A stretch of DNA of 36,084 bases from Oscillospiraceae bacterium (GTDB taxonomy: Bacteria; Bacillota; Clostridia; Oscillospirales; Acutalibacteraceae), in contig WRED01000020.1 in the NCBI GenBank assembly GCA_009779495.1, positions 1 to 36,084 of the forward strand, given 5' to 3'. Made by a program: the position numbers and the translations under genes. Shown in pieces: positions 23,741 through 32,900 of the stretch. Numbering within the stretch: position 1 is the first letter of the stretch; each line of letters begins with the position of its first letter. The notes under the pieces are model-generated. The model saw only the letters and a program-made list of their open reading frames with translations. It ran no database searches and was not told the DNA's origin.

Positions 23741-23768
23741 CCTGATTCCTTAACCCTAATCCCTAATT
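23741..23768. repeat. Four 7-bp tandem repeats at the proB stop codon
   Basis: Plus-strand units CCTGATT, CCTTAAC, CCTAATC, CCTAATT are contiguous and run into the proB stop codon (23763-23765). The core CCT is fixed with A/T-rich variable positions. Confidence 0.65.
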
Positions 23769-24545
23769 CCTCGCCAAGAACTGTGTGCCCACCTGCCGCC
23801 CGTCAATCGCGCGGTAAATATCCTCTGGGTTCGCGCCGTTCATGACCACCGTCTCGATCCCGGCGTCCGTGGCTATTTTCGCGGCGGTGATCTTCGTCGC
23901 CATGCCGCCCGTGCCCACCGACGACGAGCTTCCCCCGGCGATGCAGTACACGCTTTCGTCGATCTCGCGCACGATAGGGATCAGCACGGCGGACTCGTCC
24001 TCGCTTGGGTTCGCGCTAAACAGCCCGTCGATGTCCGAAAGGATGATCAGCCCGTCCGCGCCGATGAGCTTGGCAACCTGCGCCGACAGGTTGTCGTTGT
24101 CGCCGTAGACGATCTCCTCCACGGCTACGCTGTCGTTTTCGTTGATGACCGGCATGGCGCCGTAGTCAAACAGCTTTTCAAAGCAGTTGATCAGGTTTTC
24201 GCGCCGCTCGCCGTTCTCAATATCGCTTCTGGTGATCAGCAGCTGGCCGACGACCTGGCCGTATTCGCTGAACAGCTTGTCATACAGGAACATCAGCTCG
24301 CACTGCCCGACGGTCGCGGCCGCCTGACGGCCCGGCGTATCCTGCGGGCGGCCCGGCAGGCCAAGCTTCACCGCGCCGATGCCGATCGCCCCGGACGTGA
24401 CAAGCGCGAGCTGTATGCCTGCGTTGCGCAAGTCAGACAGCACCTCGACAAGCGCTTTCACGCGCCGTATGTTTATTTTTCCCGTAGGGTATGTCAGCGT
24501 CGATGTGCCGACCTTGACTACGATTCTTTTCGCGTTTTTTAACAT
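23763..24545 (-). CDS. proB: Glutamate 5-kinase (short form without PUA domain)
   Basis: A 260-residue amino-acid kinase that phosphorylates the gamma-carboxylate of glutamate, the first step of proline synthesis. VVKVGTSTLT (9-18) binds phosphate; LVTSGAIGIG (47-56), NENDSVAVEE (glutamate binding) and GTGGMATKITAAK (nucleotide loop) are diagnostic. It stops where the kinase domain ends: the C-terminal PUA domain of the roughly 367-residue enzyme is absent, as in several Firmicutes. Its ATG follows the FHA gene stop after 2 bp, so translation is likely coupled. A 7-bp repeat array begins at its stop codon. Confidence 0.96.
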   Translation of the reverse strand: MLKNAKRIVVKVGTSTLTYPTGKINIRRVKALVEVLSDLRNAGIQLALVTSGAIGIGAVKLGLPGRPQDTPGRQAAATVGQCELMFLYDKLFSEYGQVVGQLLITRSDIENGERRENLINCFEKLFDYGAMPVINENDSVAVEEIVYGDNDNLSAQVAKLIGADGLIILSDIDGLFSANPSEDESAVLIPIVREIDESVYCIAGGSSSSVGTGGMATKITAAKIATDAGIETVVMNGANPEDIYRAIDGRQVGTQFLARN

Positions 24546-24547
24546 GA

Positions 24548-24964
24548 TTACTCTACACCGCCAACATAAAATTTATACGTAACTCCGCCGAACGCCAAAT
24601 CGTCGCCGTTTTCTAAAACCGCCTTGCGGTCAACCCTCCGTCCGTTGATGAACGTACCGGTTTTGGAATAGGTGTCGATCATCGTCCAGCCCTTTTTCCG
24701 CCGCGCGATAACCCCGTGAAACCTTGAAACAGCGCCGTCAGGGATCACGACGTCGCAGACATTGCTTCTGCCGACGGCGTTTTCCCAATGCTTAAGCGGA
24801 ATCGGGACGCCGGAGCCTTTTTCGATCAGAACGGCGTTTTCCGGCGACGGGAATTTGCGTTTCATCAGCGAAAAGGTACAATAGCCCAAGATGAGCGTCC
24901 CGAGCACAGGAAGAAGATACCGCCCCGCGGATATGGTGATTTCGATCAGTTTTTCCACAGGCAT
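24548..24964 (-). CDS. Membrane-anchored FHA-domain protein
   Basis: A protein of about 138 residues with one membrane helix near 10-32 (ISAGRYLLPVLGTLILGYCT) and a cytoplasmic FHA domain near 58-135. FHA domains bind phosphothreonine peptides; the conserved GR-S-H-N positions appear as GRSNVCDVVIPDGAVSRFHG and KTGTFINGRRV. It presumably docks a partner phosphorylated by a Ser/Thr kinase, which is not in the window. AAGGAG lies only 3 bases before the ATG; a GTG two codons later is 9 bases away and may be the true start. It sits between prs and proB in one direction. Confidence 0.88.
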   Translation of the reverse strand: MPVEKLIEITISAGRYLLPVLGTLILGYCTFSLMKRKFPSPENAVLIEKGSGVPIPLKHWENAVGRSNVCDVVIPDGAVSRFHGVIARRKKGWTMIDTYSKTGTFINGRRVDRKAVLENGDDLAFGGVTYKFYVGGVE

Positions 24965-25032
24965 CAACTCCTTCCCATGCTCCGGACACCAGTAGATTTT
25001 TCATGAAGCGTTCCGGTCACCTCTTCTAAAAT

Positions 25033-26208
25033 CTATCTGTATCCCCGCTCCTCAAGCAGCGCTTTTATCCTGTCCGACGGGTCAAGCAGCCTGCTGACCG
25101 ACGTATCATGGTTCAGCTTGTCCATGATAAACGATATGTACTTGGACATGTCCACCTCTGTGTACCACTCGCGCTCGCGCAGCTCCGGCGTGCGGTAGAC
25201 GAGGTTCGTCGTAAACACGCGGTCGATAAGCCTTGCCTCATAGGCGTTGTCGAATACGTCAAGCCCGTTGCAGAACAGTCCGAAAGCGCAGCATATGAAT
25301 ATGCGGTTTGCCCCAAGCTCTTTCAGCTTCCGCGATACGTCGAGCACGGAATCTCCCGCCGAGATCATGTCGTCCACGATAATGACGTCCTTGCCCTCCA
25401 CGTTTGCACCCAGAAACTCATGGGCTTTTATGGGGTGTCGCCCCTCGATGATCACGGAGTAATCGCGGCGCTTGTAGAACATGCCCAGTTCAAGCCCGAG
25501 CACGGTCGCGTAATAGATACAGCGGTACATGCCGCCCTCGTCGGGGGATATGACCATCATGTGCTCCTTGTCAAGCTTCAGATCCCCCACGCTGTTTACA
25601 AGCGCCTTGATCATCTGATAGGCGGGCTGGACATTTTCAAAGCCGTGGAGAGGGATGGCGTTTTGCACCCTGGGGTCATGGGCGTCGAAGGTGATGATGT
25701 TGTCCACGCCCATACGGTGGCACAGTTCCTGCAAAAAGTCCGCGCAGTCGAGGGATTCACGGCTGGTACGCTTGTGCTGCCGCCCCTCATACAGCATCGG
25801 CATGATGACGGTTATGCGCCGGGCGCGCCCGCCTATCGCGCTGATGACGCGTTTCAGATTCGCGTAATGGGCGTCGGGGCACATGGGAATCTCCACGCCG
25901 TACATCTTCAGCGTCTCCCCGTGGTTGAACATGTCGCATACGATAAATATGTCGCAGCCCCTGATCGACTCACGGATGACCACCTTGCCCTCGCCGGTGC
26001 CGAAGCGGTCAAAGGTCACGTTTACCAGATAGCTGCTTTTCATGTAACCGGCGAACGCGATGCTCGTCTTGTGCTCGTTTTCCCTTTCCTCGCGCCAGGT
26101 GACCAGGTAGTTGTCGATCTTGCGGGCAAGCTCCTCGCAGCCCGGCAGAGCGATGATCCCCAAAGGCCCCACAGGTATCGTGCTGAATTCCTCAACTTTA
26201 TCCGCCAT
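25033..26208 (-). CDS. prs: Ribose-phosphate pyrophosphokinase (long divergent form)
   Basis: A 391-residue PRPP synthetase, making PRPP and AMP from ribose 5-phosphate and ATP for purine, pyrimidine, His, Trp and NAD synthesis. The PRPP loop VIIVDDMISAGDS (about 275-287) and the ATP/ribose-binding middle part (TVIMPMLYEGRQHKRTSRES, TFDAHDPRVQ) are clear. It is about 75 residues longer than the classical 315-residue enzyme, with extra N-terminal sequence and insertions, a form I associate with Clostridia. It may be a second PRPP synthetase beside a classical one elsewhere. GGAGGT precedes the chosen ATG (12 codons inside a longer frame). A promoter lies at 26249-26277. Confidence 0.9.
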   Translation of the reverse strand: MADKVEEFSTIPVGPLGIIALPGCEELARKIDNYLVTWREERENEHKTSIAFAGYMKSSYLVNVTFDRFGTGEGKVVIRESIRGCDIFIVCDMFNHGETLKMYGVEIPMCPDAHYANLKRVISAIGGRARRITVIMPMLYEGRQHKRTSRESLDCADFLQELCHRMGVDNIITFDAHDPRVQNAIPLHGFENVQPAYQMIKALVNSVGDLKLDKEHMMVISPDEGGMYRCIYYATVLGLELGMFYKRRDYSVIIEGRHPIKAHEFLGANVEGKDVIIVDDMISAGDSVLDVSRKLKELGANRIFICCAFGLFCNGLDVFDNAYEARLIDRVFTTNLVYRTPELREREWYTEVDMSKYISFIMDKLNHDTSVSRLLDPSDRIKALLEERGYR

Positions 26209-26248
26209 TTTTTTTGACCTCCACCATTCATTATTATGATACATCTAT

Positions 26249-26277
26249 ATTGTACTCATTTTACGCCGCCATTTCAA
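26249..26277 (-). promoter_or_regulatory. Promoter of prs
   Basis: Minus strand: TTGAAA (26272-26277), 17-bp spacer, TACAAT (26249-26254). Confidence 0.8.
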
Positions 26278-26298
26278 GGGGCTTGGGCATAAAAGTTT

Positions 26299-26321
26299 AA
26301 GAATATTACTGAAATATTCTT
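26299..26321. promoter_or_regulatory. Inverted repeat between divergent promoters
   Basis: AAGAATATT (26299-26307) and AATATTCTT (26313-26321), 5-bp centre, lie between the prs promoter and the promoter of the unrecognised 26416 gene. It is a possible operator; the A/T-rich context lowers confidence. Confidence 0.4.
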
Positions 26322-26348
26322 ATAATCTTAAAAATATAAAAGTTTTGA

Positions 26349-26377
26349 TTGAAAAACAAAAAACATTGTGATATAAT
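26349..26377 (+). promoter_or_regulatory. Promoter of the 26416-27615 gene
   Basis: TTGAAA (26349-26354), 17-bp spacer, TATAAT (26372-26377), preceded by A-rich sequence that may act as an UP element. Confidence 0.8.
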
Positions 26378-26415
26378 TTTTAAGATAATGAGGTGAATTT
26401 AAGTAACGGTTAATA

Positions 26416-27615
26416 GTGAATAACTGGGGCGGGGCTTCACCAATTATAAATTCTGTTAGCGATATACGTATTCACTTGAACATGTGTTTGGGAGAGGTTG
26501 TCGTGGAGCCAAAGGAATTAGTCATATCTGAATTCACTGGCGAAATTCAGAAAAGAATTCTCGACAGGATGAATTCGGAGTATCTTTCAACGGGGAAGTT
26601 CGTTAAAGATCAGATGAGCGTTTCGCCCAAGGTCTGGTCGTCGTTGATGCTCTCCGGCGGCGCGGCGGGCGCGGCGGCATCCTCGGCGATGTCCTCTAAG
26701 CTATACATGGCTACCGCCCCCATTACCTCTCTGATGAAACTTAGCTCAGGTGGTGTTGGAAGTGCTGTTATGGGTCCAAAAGGAATAGTAAGGCACGCGG
26801 GGTTTGTCTCTGCGGGCGTGGGGAGTTCTTTCCCTGTTGTCGCGCCGTTGATGGCAATGCAAGCATTATCCACTGTTGTTATGCTGCAACAGTTCAGCGC
26901 GATGGACAAAAAGCTGGACGCGATCAAGGGGTCAATAGATAAAATGTTGGCGCGGCAGGAGGTAACAAAAGTAGCGGAATTGTTTACAGCCCTCCACATT
27001 GTCGATGAAATCTACGCACAGTATGGCCGGACAGGGCGTTTCTCCATAGATATGCTCATCAGGCTGGCATTGGCGGAACATGACGCCATGAGCCTGTCAA
27101 GGCGGTATGAGATGTTGGAGAATTCCAGGTCAAACGATGCTGCGCAAGGCTTTGACACTTATTGCACGATGTTAGCGTCGTTCTTGAATCTGCGCGTTAA
27201 GTATTTGCGGACATGTGTCGATGTTCAAGAAAACCCGCAATTCGTTCAGCGTTCTTCAGAAAATTTCGCGGCGTTATTGAAAGACAATATCATTTTGTGG
27301 GATACGCTGTTGCATAAGTCTGAAAAAATAAAAGACGATGTCAGGGAATCTGAAGCACAGCTTGAAAACGCTAATGTTTTTCAGAAGATTACCCAGGCAC
27401 CAAAGGCAAAAGAGTTGCTCCGTAAAAAAGAGGCATATCATGCTGCCCTGGAGAATGAGCGCACTATTATGCAAGACTTCCTTATACTGATAGACATCGC
27501 GAAGCAGATGTCCGAAGTAACAGACACGCAAACGCTTCCGACGGTATTATATTGGCACGACAGCGAGGGTGAGCATTGTATTGCCACCAACGAACAAGCT
27601 TTATTCGCAGTCTAG
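26416..27615 (+). CDS. Unrecognised protein with hydrophobic middle and helical C-terminus
   Basis: A protein of up to 399 residues that I do not recognise. After a polar N-terminus, residues about 75-160 are rich in Gly, Ala, Ser, Met and Val (SGGAAGAAASSAMSSK; SFPVVAPLMAMQALSTVV), enough for one or two membrane-inserting helices. From about 165 to the end it is a long mostly helical region with charged heptads. The order resembles helical pore-forming or membrane-associated proteins, but there is no signal peptide and this is only a resemblance. The start is unclear: GTG at 26416 has no close binding site, whereas GTG at 26503 has GGGAGAGG 6 bases upstream. Codon use (AAA, GAA, TTA, ATA) is visibly more A/T-rich than in the neighbours, consistent with horizontal acquisition. 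Confidence 0.7.
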   Translation: MNNWGGASPIINSVSDIRIHLNMCLGEVVVEPKELVISEFTGEIQKRILDRMNSEYLSTGKFVKDQMSVSPKVWSSLMLSGGAAGAAASSAMSSKLYMATAPITSLMKLSSGGVGSAVMGPKGIVRHAGFVSAGVGSSFPVVAPLMAMQALSTVVMLQQFSAMDKKLDAIKGSIDKMLARQEVTKVAELFTALHIVDEIYAQYGRTGRFSIDMLIRLALAEHDAMSLSRRYEMLENSRSNDAAQGFDTYCTMLASFLNLRVKYLRTCVDVQENPQFVQRSSENFAALLKDNIILWDTLLHKSEKIKDDVRESEAQLENANVFQKITQAPKAKELLRKKEAYHAALENERTIMQDFLILIDIAKQMSEVTDTQTLPTVLYWHDSEGEHCIATNEQALFAV

Positions 27616-27694
27616 GTGCTATTCACTGTTGTCTTAAAACACATTTGTCTCAATCGTATAACAAACTTTAATTATAAATAGGGAGGAAACATTT

Positions 27695-29737
27695 TTGAAG
27701 GCTTATAACGCGCAGAACATCAGAAACATCGCCGTGGCCGGTCACGGCGGCCGGGGCAAGACGACCCTTGCGGAGGCTATGCTCTACCTCGCGAAAGCGA
27801 CGGAGAGGCTTGGCCGCGTCCTTGACGGCAACACCGTTTTGGACTATGACCCTGAGGAGAAAAGACGCAAGACCTCCGTCTCGACGGCGGTGGCCCCCTT
27901 TGAGTGGGAGAATACGAAAGTCAATTTGATCGACACGCCCGGCCTGTTCGACTTCGCGGGCGGCATCAGCGAGGGCGTCCGCGCGGCGGAAAGCGTCCTG
28001 ATCGTGACGGCTGCCGGCTCGGGCTACGACGTGGGCGCCGAAAAGGCGTTCAAGACCGCGAATCAAAAGGGAGCGGCGAAGATATTTGCCGTCACGCGCT
28101 GTGACGCGGAGCACGCCGACTTTTATAAAACCTTCCAGGCGCTCAAGGCGGAGTTTGAGACAGAGCTTTGCCCCGTCATCGTGCCGCTGATGGAGGGCGA
28201 TACGGTCAAGGCTTACGTCAATCTGGCGGCAAACAAGGCCTATTCCTACCAAAACGGCAAGGCGACGGAGGTTCCGTTCCCGTCCGACGACTTTGTCGAG
28301 GAGATGAAAAGCATATTCAGCGAAGCCGTCGCGAACGCCGACGAGGAGCTGATGGAAAAATATTTCGAGGGCGAGGAGTTCACTGCCGACGAGATTAAGC
28401 GCGGACTTTCCGCCGGCGTCCAAAGCGGCATCATCTACCCCGTTTTCGCCTGCTCCGGATATACGACCGACGCGGTGGACATGCTGATGAGCGCCTTGGT
28501 GCAGTTCGCGCCCTCAGCGGCTGACTGCGCGGGCGAGGGCGATATCAAGTGCGACGAAAACGGCTCGCTGGCGGCTATCTGCTTCAAGACCGTCGCCGAT
28601 CCTTTCGTCGGAAAGATGTCTTTCTTCAAGGTCGTTTCCGGTAAGATCACACCCGACGCTCCCGCCTACTGCGCGCGCACGGGCGAATCCGAACGCATGG
28701 GAAAGATCATCACCGTCCGCGGCGGCAAGCAGGAGGATTCAGCGTGCATCTCCGCCGGCGACATCGGCGTCGTGACAAAGCTGTCCGGCATCATCACCGG
28801 CGATACGCTGTGTAACCCCAAGCAGGTCGTCGAACTCAAGGGCGTGGATTTCCCGGCCCCGTGCCTGTCCATGGCTGTCAAGGTCCGCAAAAAGGGCGAG
28901 GAGGAGAAGGTCGCCTCCGGGCTTACAAGGCTGATGGAGGAAGATCCCACCATCAAATTCCTGACGAACACCGAAACCCGCGAGCAGGTCATATCGGGCT
29001 TAGGCGAACAGCACCTTGACGTCGTGCTGTCCAAGCTCAAGGCGAAGTTCGGCGTCGAGGTCGATCTCACCGTTCCCAAGGTCGCGTACCGCGAAACGAT
29101 CCGCAAAAAGGTCGAAAAGCAGGGGCGGCATAAAAAGCAGTCCGGCGGCCACGGCCAGTTCGGAGACGTGTATATACGCTTTGAGCCTGTCGAGGGAGAG
29201 GATTTTGTATTCGCGGAGGAAATCGTCGGCGGCGCCGTTCCTAAAAACTATTTCCCGGCCGTTGAAAAGGGCCTGCGCGAGAGCATCGCGAGAGGCATGA
29301 TCGCGGGATATCCCATGGTCGGGATCAAGGCGACGCTGTACTTCGGTTCCTACCACCCCGTTGACTCGTCTGAAATCGCGTTCAAAACGGCGGCGCAGAT
29401 ATCTTTCAAAAACGCCGTGCCCGAGGCGGCTCCGACGATACTCGAGCCTATCGGCACCTTAAAAGCGTACATGCCAGACGACAACCTGGGCGACATCATG
29501 GGCGATATCACCAAACGCCGCGGCCGCGTGCTGGGCATGGGTCCGGCGGAGCCGAGGATGCAGGAGCTTGTGGCGGAGGTTCCGATGGCCGAAATGGGCG
29601 ACTTCGCGACGGTGCTGCGCTCCGTGACGGCGGGCAGGGGACATTTTGCGTTGGAGTTCACGCGGTATGAGGACGCGCCGGCGAATATTGCGCAGAAGGT
29701 CATCGAGGACGCTAAAGCGGAAAAAGAAGAAGAATAA
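27695..29737 (+). CDS. Elongation factor G-like GTPase
   Basis: A 680-residue paralogue of translation factor EF-G, with the five-domain order recognisable: GTPase (1-260), domain II (about 290-370), domains III-V (PTIKFLTNTETREQVISGLG; GGHGQFGDVYIRFEP; GMGPAEPRMQELVAEVPMAE). The GTPase signature is altered. The P-loop is GHGGRGKT (16-23). DTPG (80-83) is followed by Leu84 where EF-G has the catalytic His, and the guanine-specificity NKxD is replaced by TRCD (134-137). It is therefore not the canonical translocase but a divergent FusA-like protein found in many Firmicutes, with unsettled function. It starts at TTG with GGGAGG 8 bases upstream. It is followed by a strong terminator. Confidence 0.9.
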   Translation: MKAYNAQNIRNIAVAGHGGRGKTTLAEAMLYLAKATERLGRVLDGNTVLDYDPEEKRRKTSVSTAVAPFEWENTKVNLIDTPGLFDFAGGISEGVRAAESVLIVTAAGSGYDVGAEKAFKTANQKGAAKIFAVTRCDAEHADFYKTFQALKAEFETELCPVIVPLMEGDTVKAYVNLAANKAYSYQNGKATEVPFPSDDFVEEMKSIFSEAVANADEELMEKYFEGEEFTADEIKRGLSAGVQSGIIYPVFACSGYTTDAVDMLMSALVQFAPSAADCAGEGDIKCDENGSLAAICFKTVADPFVGKMSFFKVVSGKITPDAPAYCARTGESERMGKIITVRGGKQEDSACISAGDIGVVTKLSGIITGDTLCNPKQVVELKGVDFPAPCLSMAVKVRKKGEEEKVASGLTRLMEEDPTIKFLTNTETREQVISGLGEQHLDVVLSKLKAKFGVEVDLTVPKVAYRETIRKKVEKQGRHKKQSGGHGQFGDVYIRFEPVEGEDFVFAEEIVGGAVPKNYFPAVEKGLRESIARGMIAGYPMVGIKATLYFGSYHPVDSSEIAFKTAAQISFKNAVPEAAPTILEPIGTLKAYMPDDNLGDIMGDITKRRGRVLGMGPAEPRMQELVAEVPMAEMGDFATVLRSVTAGRGHFALEFTRYEDAPANIAQKVIEDAKAEKEEE

Positions 29738-29779
29738 TCCTCCAGAAGACTGTCCTTTGATGTTCCGCTAAAATAACGC

Positions 29780-29812
29780 AAGGAGCCGGGTTTTATCCCG
29801 GCTCCTTTTTTT
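29780..29812 (+). terminator. Intrinsic terminator of the EF-G-like gene
   Basis: AAGGAGCCGGG (29780-29790) pairs perfectly with 29797-29807, loop TTTTAT, followed by a run of T. Confidence 0.95.
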
Positions 29813-29840
29813 AAAGTGTTTTGACTATAAATTAAAAGTC

Positions 29841-29869
29841 TTGCAATCAATCCTGCTTTTTGATAGAAT
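29841..29869 (+). promoter_or_regulatory. Promoter of the second GH38 gene
   Basis: TTGCAA (29841-29846), 17-bp spacer, TAGAAT (29864-29869). The start near 29876 gives a leader of about 100 nt. Confidence 0.75.
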
Positions 29870-29886
29870 ATCTGTGGAAACGCAAA

Positions 29887-29947
29887 CTGTATTCATAGCA
29901 TGGAACGAAGTCTTTCTGACTGATTTTCCGCCTAAATATGAATACAG
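29887..29947. promoter_or_regulatory. Spaced 11-bp inverted repeat in the leader of the GH38 gene
   Basis: CTGTATTCATA (29887-29897) and TATGAATACAG (29937-29947) are exact complements 39 bp apart, between the promoter and the ribosome binding site. It could be two half-sites for a regulator, or an mRNA hairpin. Confidence 0.5.
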
Positions 29948-29979
29948 GTTCTAAACAAAATAAAGGAGGATCTGATACA

Positions 29980-32900
29980 ATGACCGATAACGAACGCAAG
30001 GCGCTCTCCTCAATCGACGCAATGGAACGCCACGTCAACGACTGGCGCGACGGAACCAAGGGCAAGCAGCGCGGCATCTTCAACTTTGACCAGCTTGCGG
30101 GGGCCAAGCTCAAGGAATTGAAAAAACGCATCTTCACCGATATTGAGTTCATGCGGCCATGGAAAATGCGAGAGTGCGTCTATAAGGCCGTGGGCGAGTA
30201 CGACTATCTCTATGACGGCTGGAAAGATCTGGAGGTCGGCGGCAAATGGGGCGGCAACGGCCTGAGCGCCTTCTTCAAAAACAGCGTCGAAATACCTGCG
30301 CGATTTGCGGGGGAACGCGTGGTCCTGTGCGTGTACTTCGGCGGGGATTCCCTCGTGTCCATAGGCGGCGTGCCCTACCAGGGCATGGATCCCTTCCGCA
30401 ACAGCGTTCTCCTGCTGGAAAAGGCCGAGGGCGGCGAGCGCTTCGATATTGATATCGAGTCCTATTTCGTCTGGCACTCCGATGAACCTGCGGACAAGAA
30501 GCTCGAGTGCTCTTTCCTCGGCGTGGCCGACCCGGACATCGAGGAGGCCTACTGGGATATCAAGGCGGTGTTCAACGCCCTGTTCATGCCCGTGCTCGAC
30601 CCCTCGCTGATGACGCTTATCCGCGCCTCGCTGAAGGAAGCCCTGCGGCACATCAACTTCGATCTGGAGGGCGAGGACTTCATCGCGGGCCTGCGCAGAT
30701 GCCAGACGGTTTTAAAAGAAAAAATATATGACAATAAGGATTTCGCCTGCATGGGCAAGCTGGCCCTGTGCGGCAACTCGCATCTGGATATCGTGTTCAT
30801 GTGGGCCCACAAGGAGTTTATCCGCAAGCTGGGCCGCACCCACGCCACCATGCTGCGCCTGATGGAGCGCTATCCCGAGTTCATTTTCTCCCAGAGTCAG
30901 GCCGTCACTTACGAGGAGATGCGCACGAACTTCCCCGAGTTGTTCGGGCAGGTTAAAGCGCGCATGGAGGAGGGCCGCTGGGAGTACATCGGCGGCATGT
31001 GGGTGGAGCCGGACTGCAACCTGATCTCCGGCGAATCATTCACGCGTCAGTTCCTCCACGGCGTGCGCTACGCTGAGGAGACTTTCGGCGTCACGCCTAA
31101 AACCTGCTGGCTGCCCGACGTATTCGGCAACAGCTACGCCATGCCGCAAATTCTTAAGAAAACCGGCATGGAGTACTTCGTCACGCACAAGATGGGCATC
31201 TGGAACGACACCAATCCCTGGCTTTACAGCAGCTTCTGGTGGGAGGGGCCTGACGGCTCGCGGGTGTTCTCCATCGTGCCGCCTACGCACTTCATCGGCA
31301 CGGTCGAGGCCGATTCCCTCAAGATGAACTGGCAGAAATACACCGACAAAACCACCATCGGCGAATCCCTGTACTGCTACGGCTGGGGCGACGGCGGCGG
31401 CGGGGTCGATACGGAAATGCTGGAGTACGCGCGGCGCTATCAAAAATTCCCCGGCCTGCCCGAAACACAGATGAGCACCATAGAAAGCTCCCTGGGACGC
31501 ATGAAAGCCAACGCCACACCCGAAAATATCCCCGTCTACAAGGACGAGCTGTATCTTGAGGAGCACCGTGGCGTACATACCACCAAGGCTCTGCTGAAAA
31601 AGCTTAACCGCATGAGCGAAAACCTTTACCGCGAGGCTGAGATTTTCGCTTGCGTCGCGTCCCTTTACGGGTATGGTTATCCTCTGGCACGGCTCAACGA
31701 GGGCTGGCGGAAGATCCTGACCAACCAGTTCCATGACGCTTTGCCCGGCTCGCACATAACCGAGGTGTTTTATGACCTCACCGCAAGCTACGACGAGATT
31801 CTTTCGATCGGCGAAGCCGTGCGCGGCGAGGCGCTTGCGCTGATCTCGTCAAATATTACAGGCAATACTGAACTCGGCAGACCCTTCGCGGTGTTCAACT
31901 CTCTGGGCCGCGCGGCGACCTCCAAAGTTGAATTGCCCTATGAGGACATAGATATCTATGACGACAAAGGCGAGAGGGTGCCATCGCAGACGTATACCAA
32001 GCTGGGCGGCGAGAAAGTCCTGATCTTCATCGCGAGAGATGTGCCCGCCGTAGGCTGTAGAGTCTACTGCGCAAGACCCGCCGAAAAGGCCGAAAACAAC
32101 GAAAGAGCCGAAAACGCAATTGACGATTGCCGCTTCAATCTCCGGTTCAATGACAGCGCCGAGCTGGTATCCATATTCGATAAAGCGAACAATCGTGAAA
32201 TTCTTGACGGCAAGGGCAATGTGTTCAGAATTTATGAGGACATGCCCGGCAAATACGATGCGTGGGACATCGCCGAATCCTACAGCGACATTGAGTTCGA
32301 CACCGCGCCCGGCGTGGTCGAGGGCATCGTCAGCGGCGAGGTATGCACGGTCATCTCCATCTCGAAGAAAATCCTGAAATCGTCCCTGCGGCAGAATATC
32401 ATTCTGTACAACGGCCTCGGCCGTATCGACTTCGACACATGGATTGATTGGCAGGAGCGGCAAAAGCTTTTGAAGGTTGAGTTCAATACCGACATCCGCG
32501 CCGCGAAATATACCCGCGACATCGCCTACGCCACCATCGAAAACTCCTGCTACCGCCACAACCCCTATGACAAGGCCAAGTTCGAGGTATCGGCCCACAA
32601 TTTCATCGACATGTCCGAGAATGAGTACGGGCTGAGTATCCTCAACGACTGCAAGTATGGCTTTGAAGTCCACGAACGCCGCATGATGATTTCCTTGCTC
32701 AAAGGGCCTCTCAACCCCGATCCGCAGTCCGACTACGGCGAGCACTGGTTCACCTATTCGCTCTATCCCCATGCGGGAGACTGGCGCGGGGCCGGTACCC
32801 TTGCCGCGGGACTCGCGCTGAACAATCCGATGAACGTTGTCCCGTTAAGCGGCGGCAACGGATCATCCGCCGGTTCGTTTATCAGCGTGTCGGCTGAGAA

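Noticed and set aside
25108..26217. 369-codon open frame on the plus strand opposite prs
   Set aside because: It is the antisense shadow of a clearly conserved gene with no binding site or motif; GC-rich third positions keep the opposite frame open. The same holds for the long frames at 788-1441, 9896-10789, 21789-22751 and 31849-32772.
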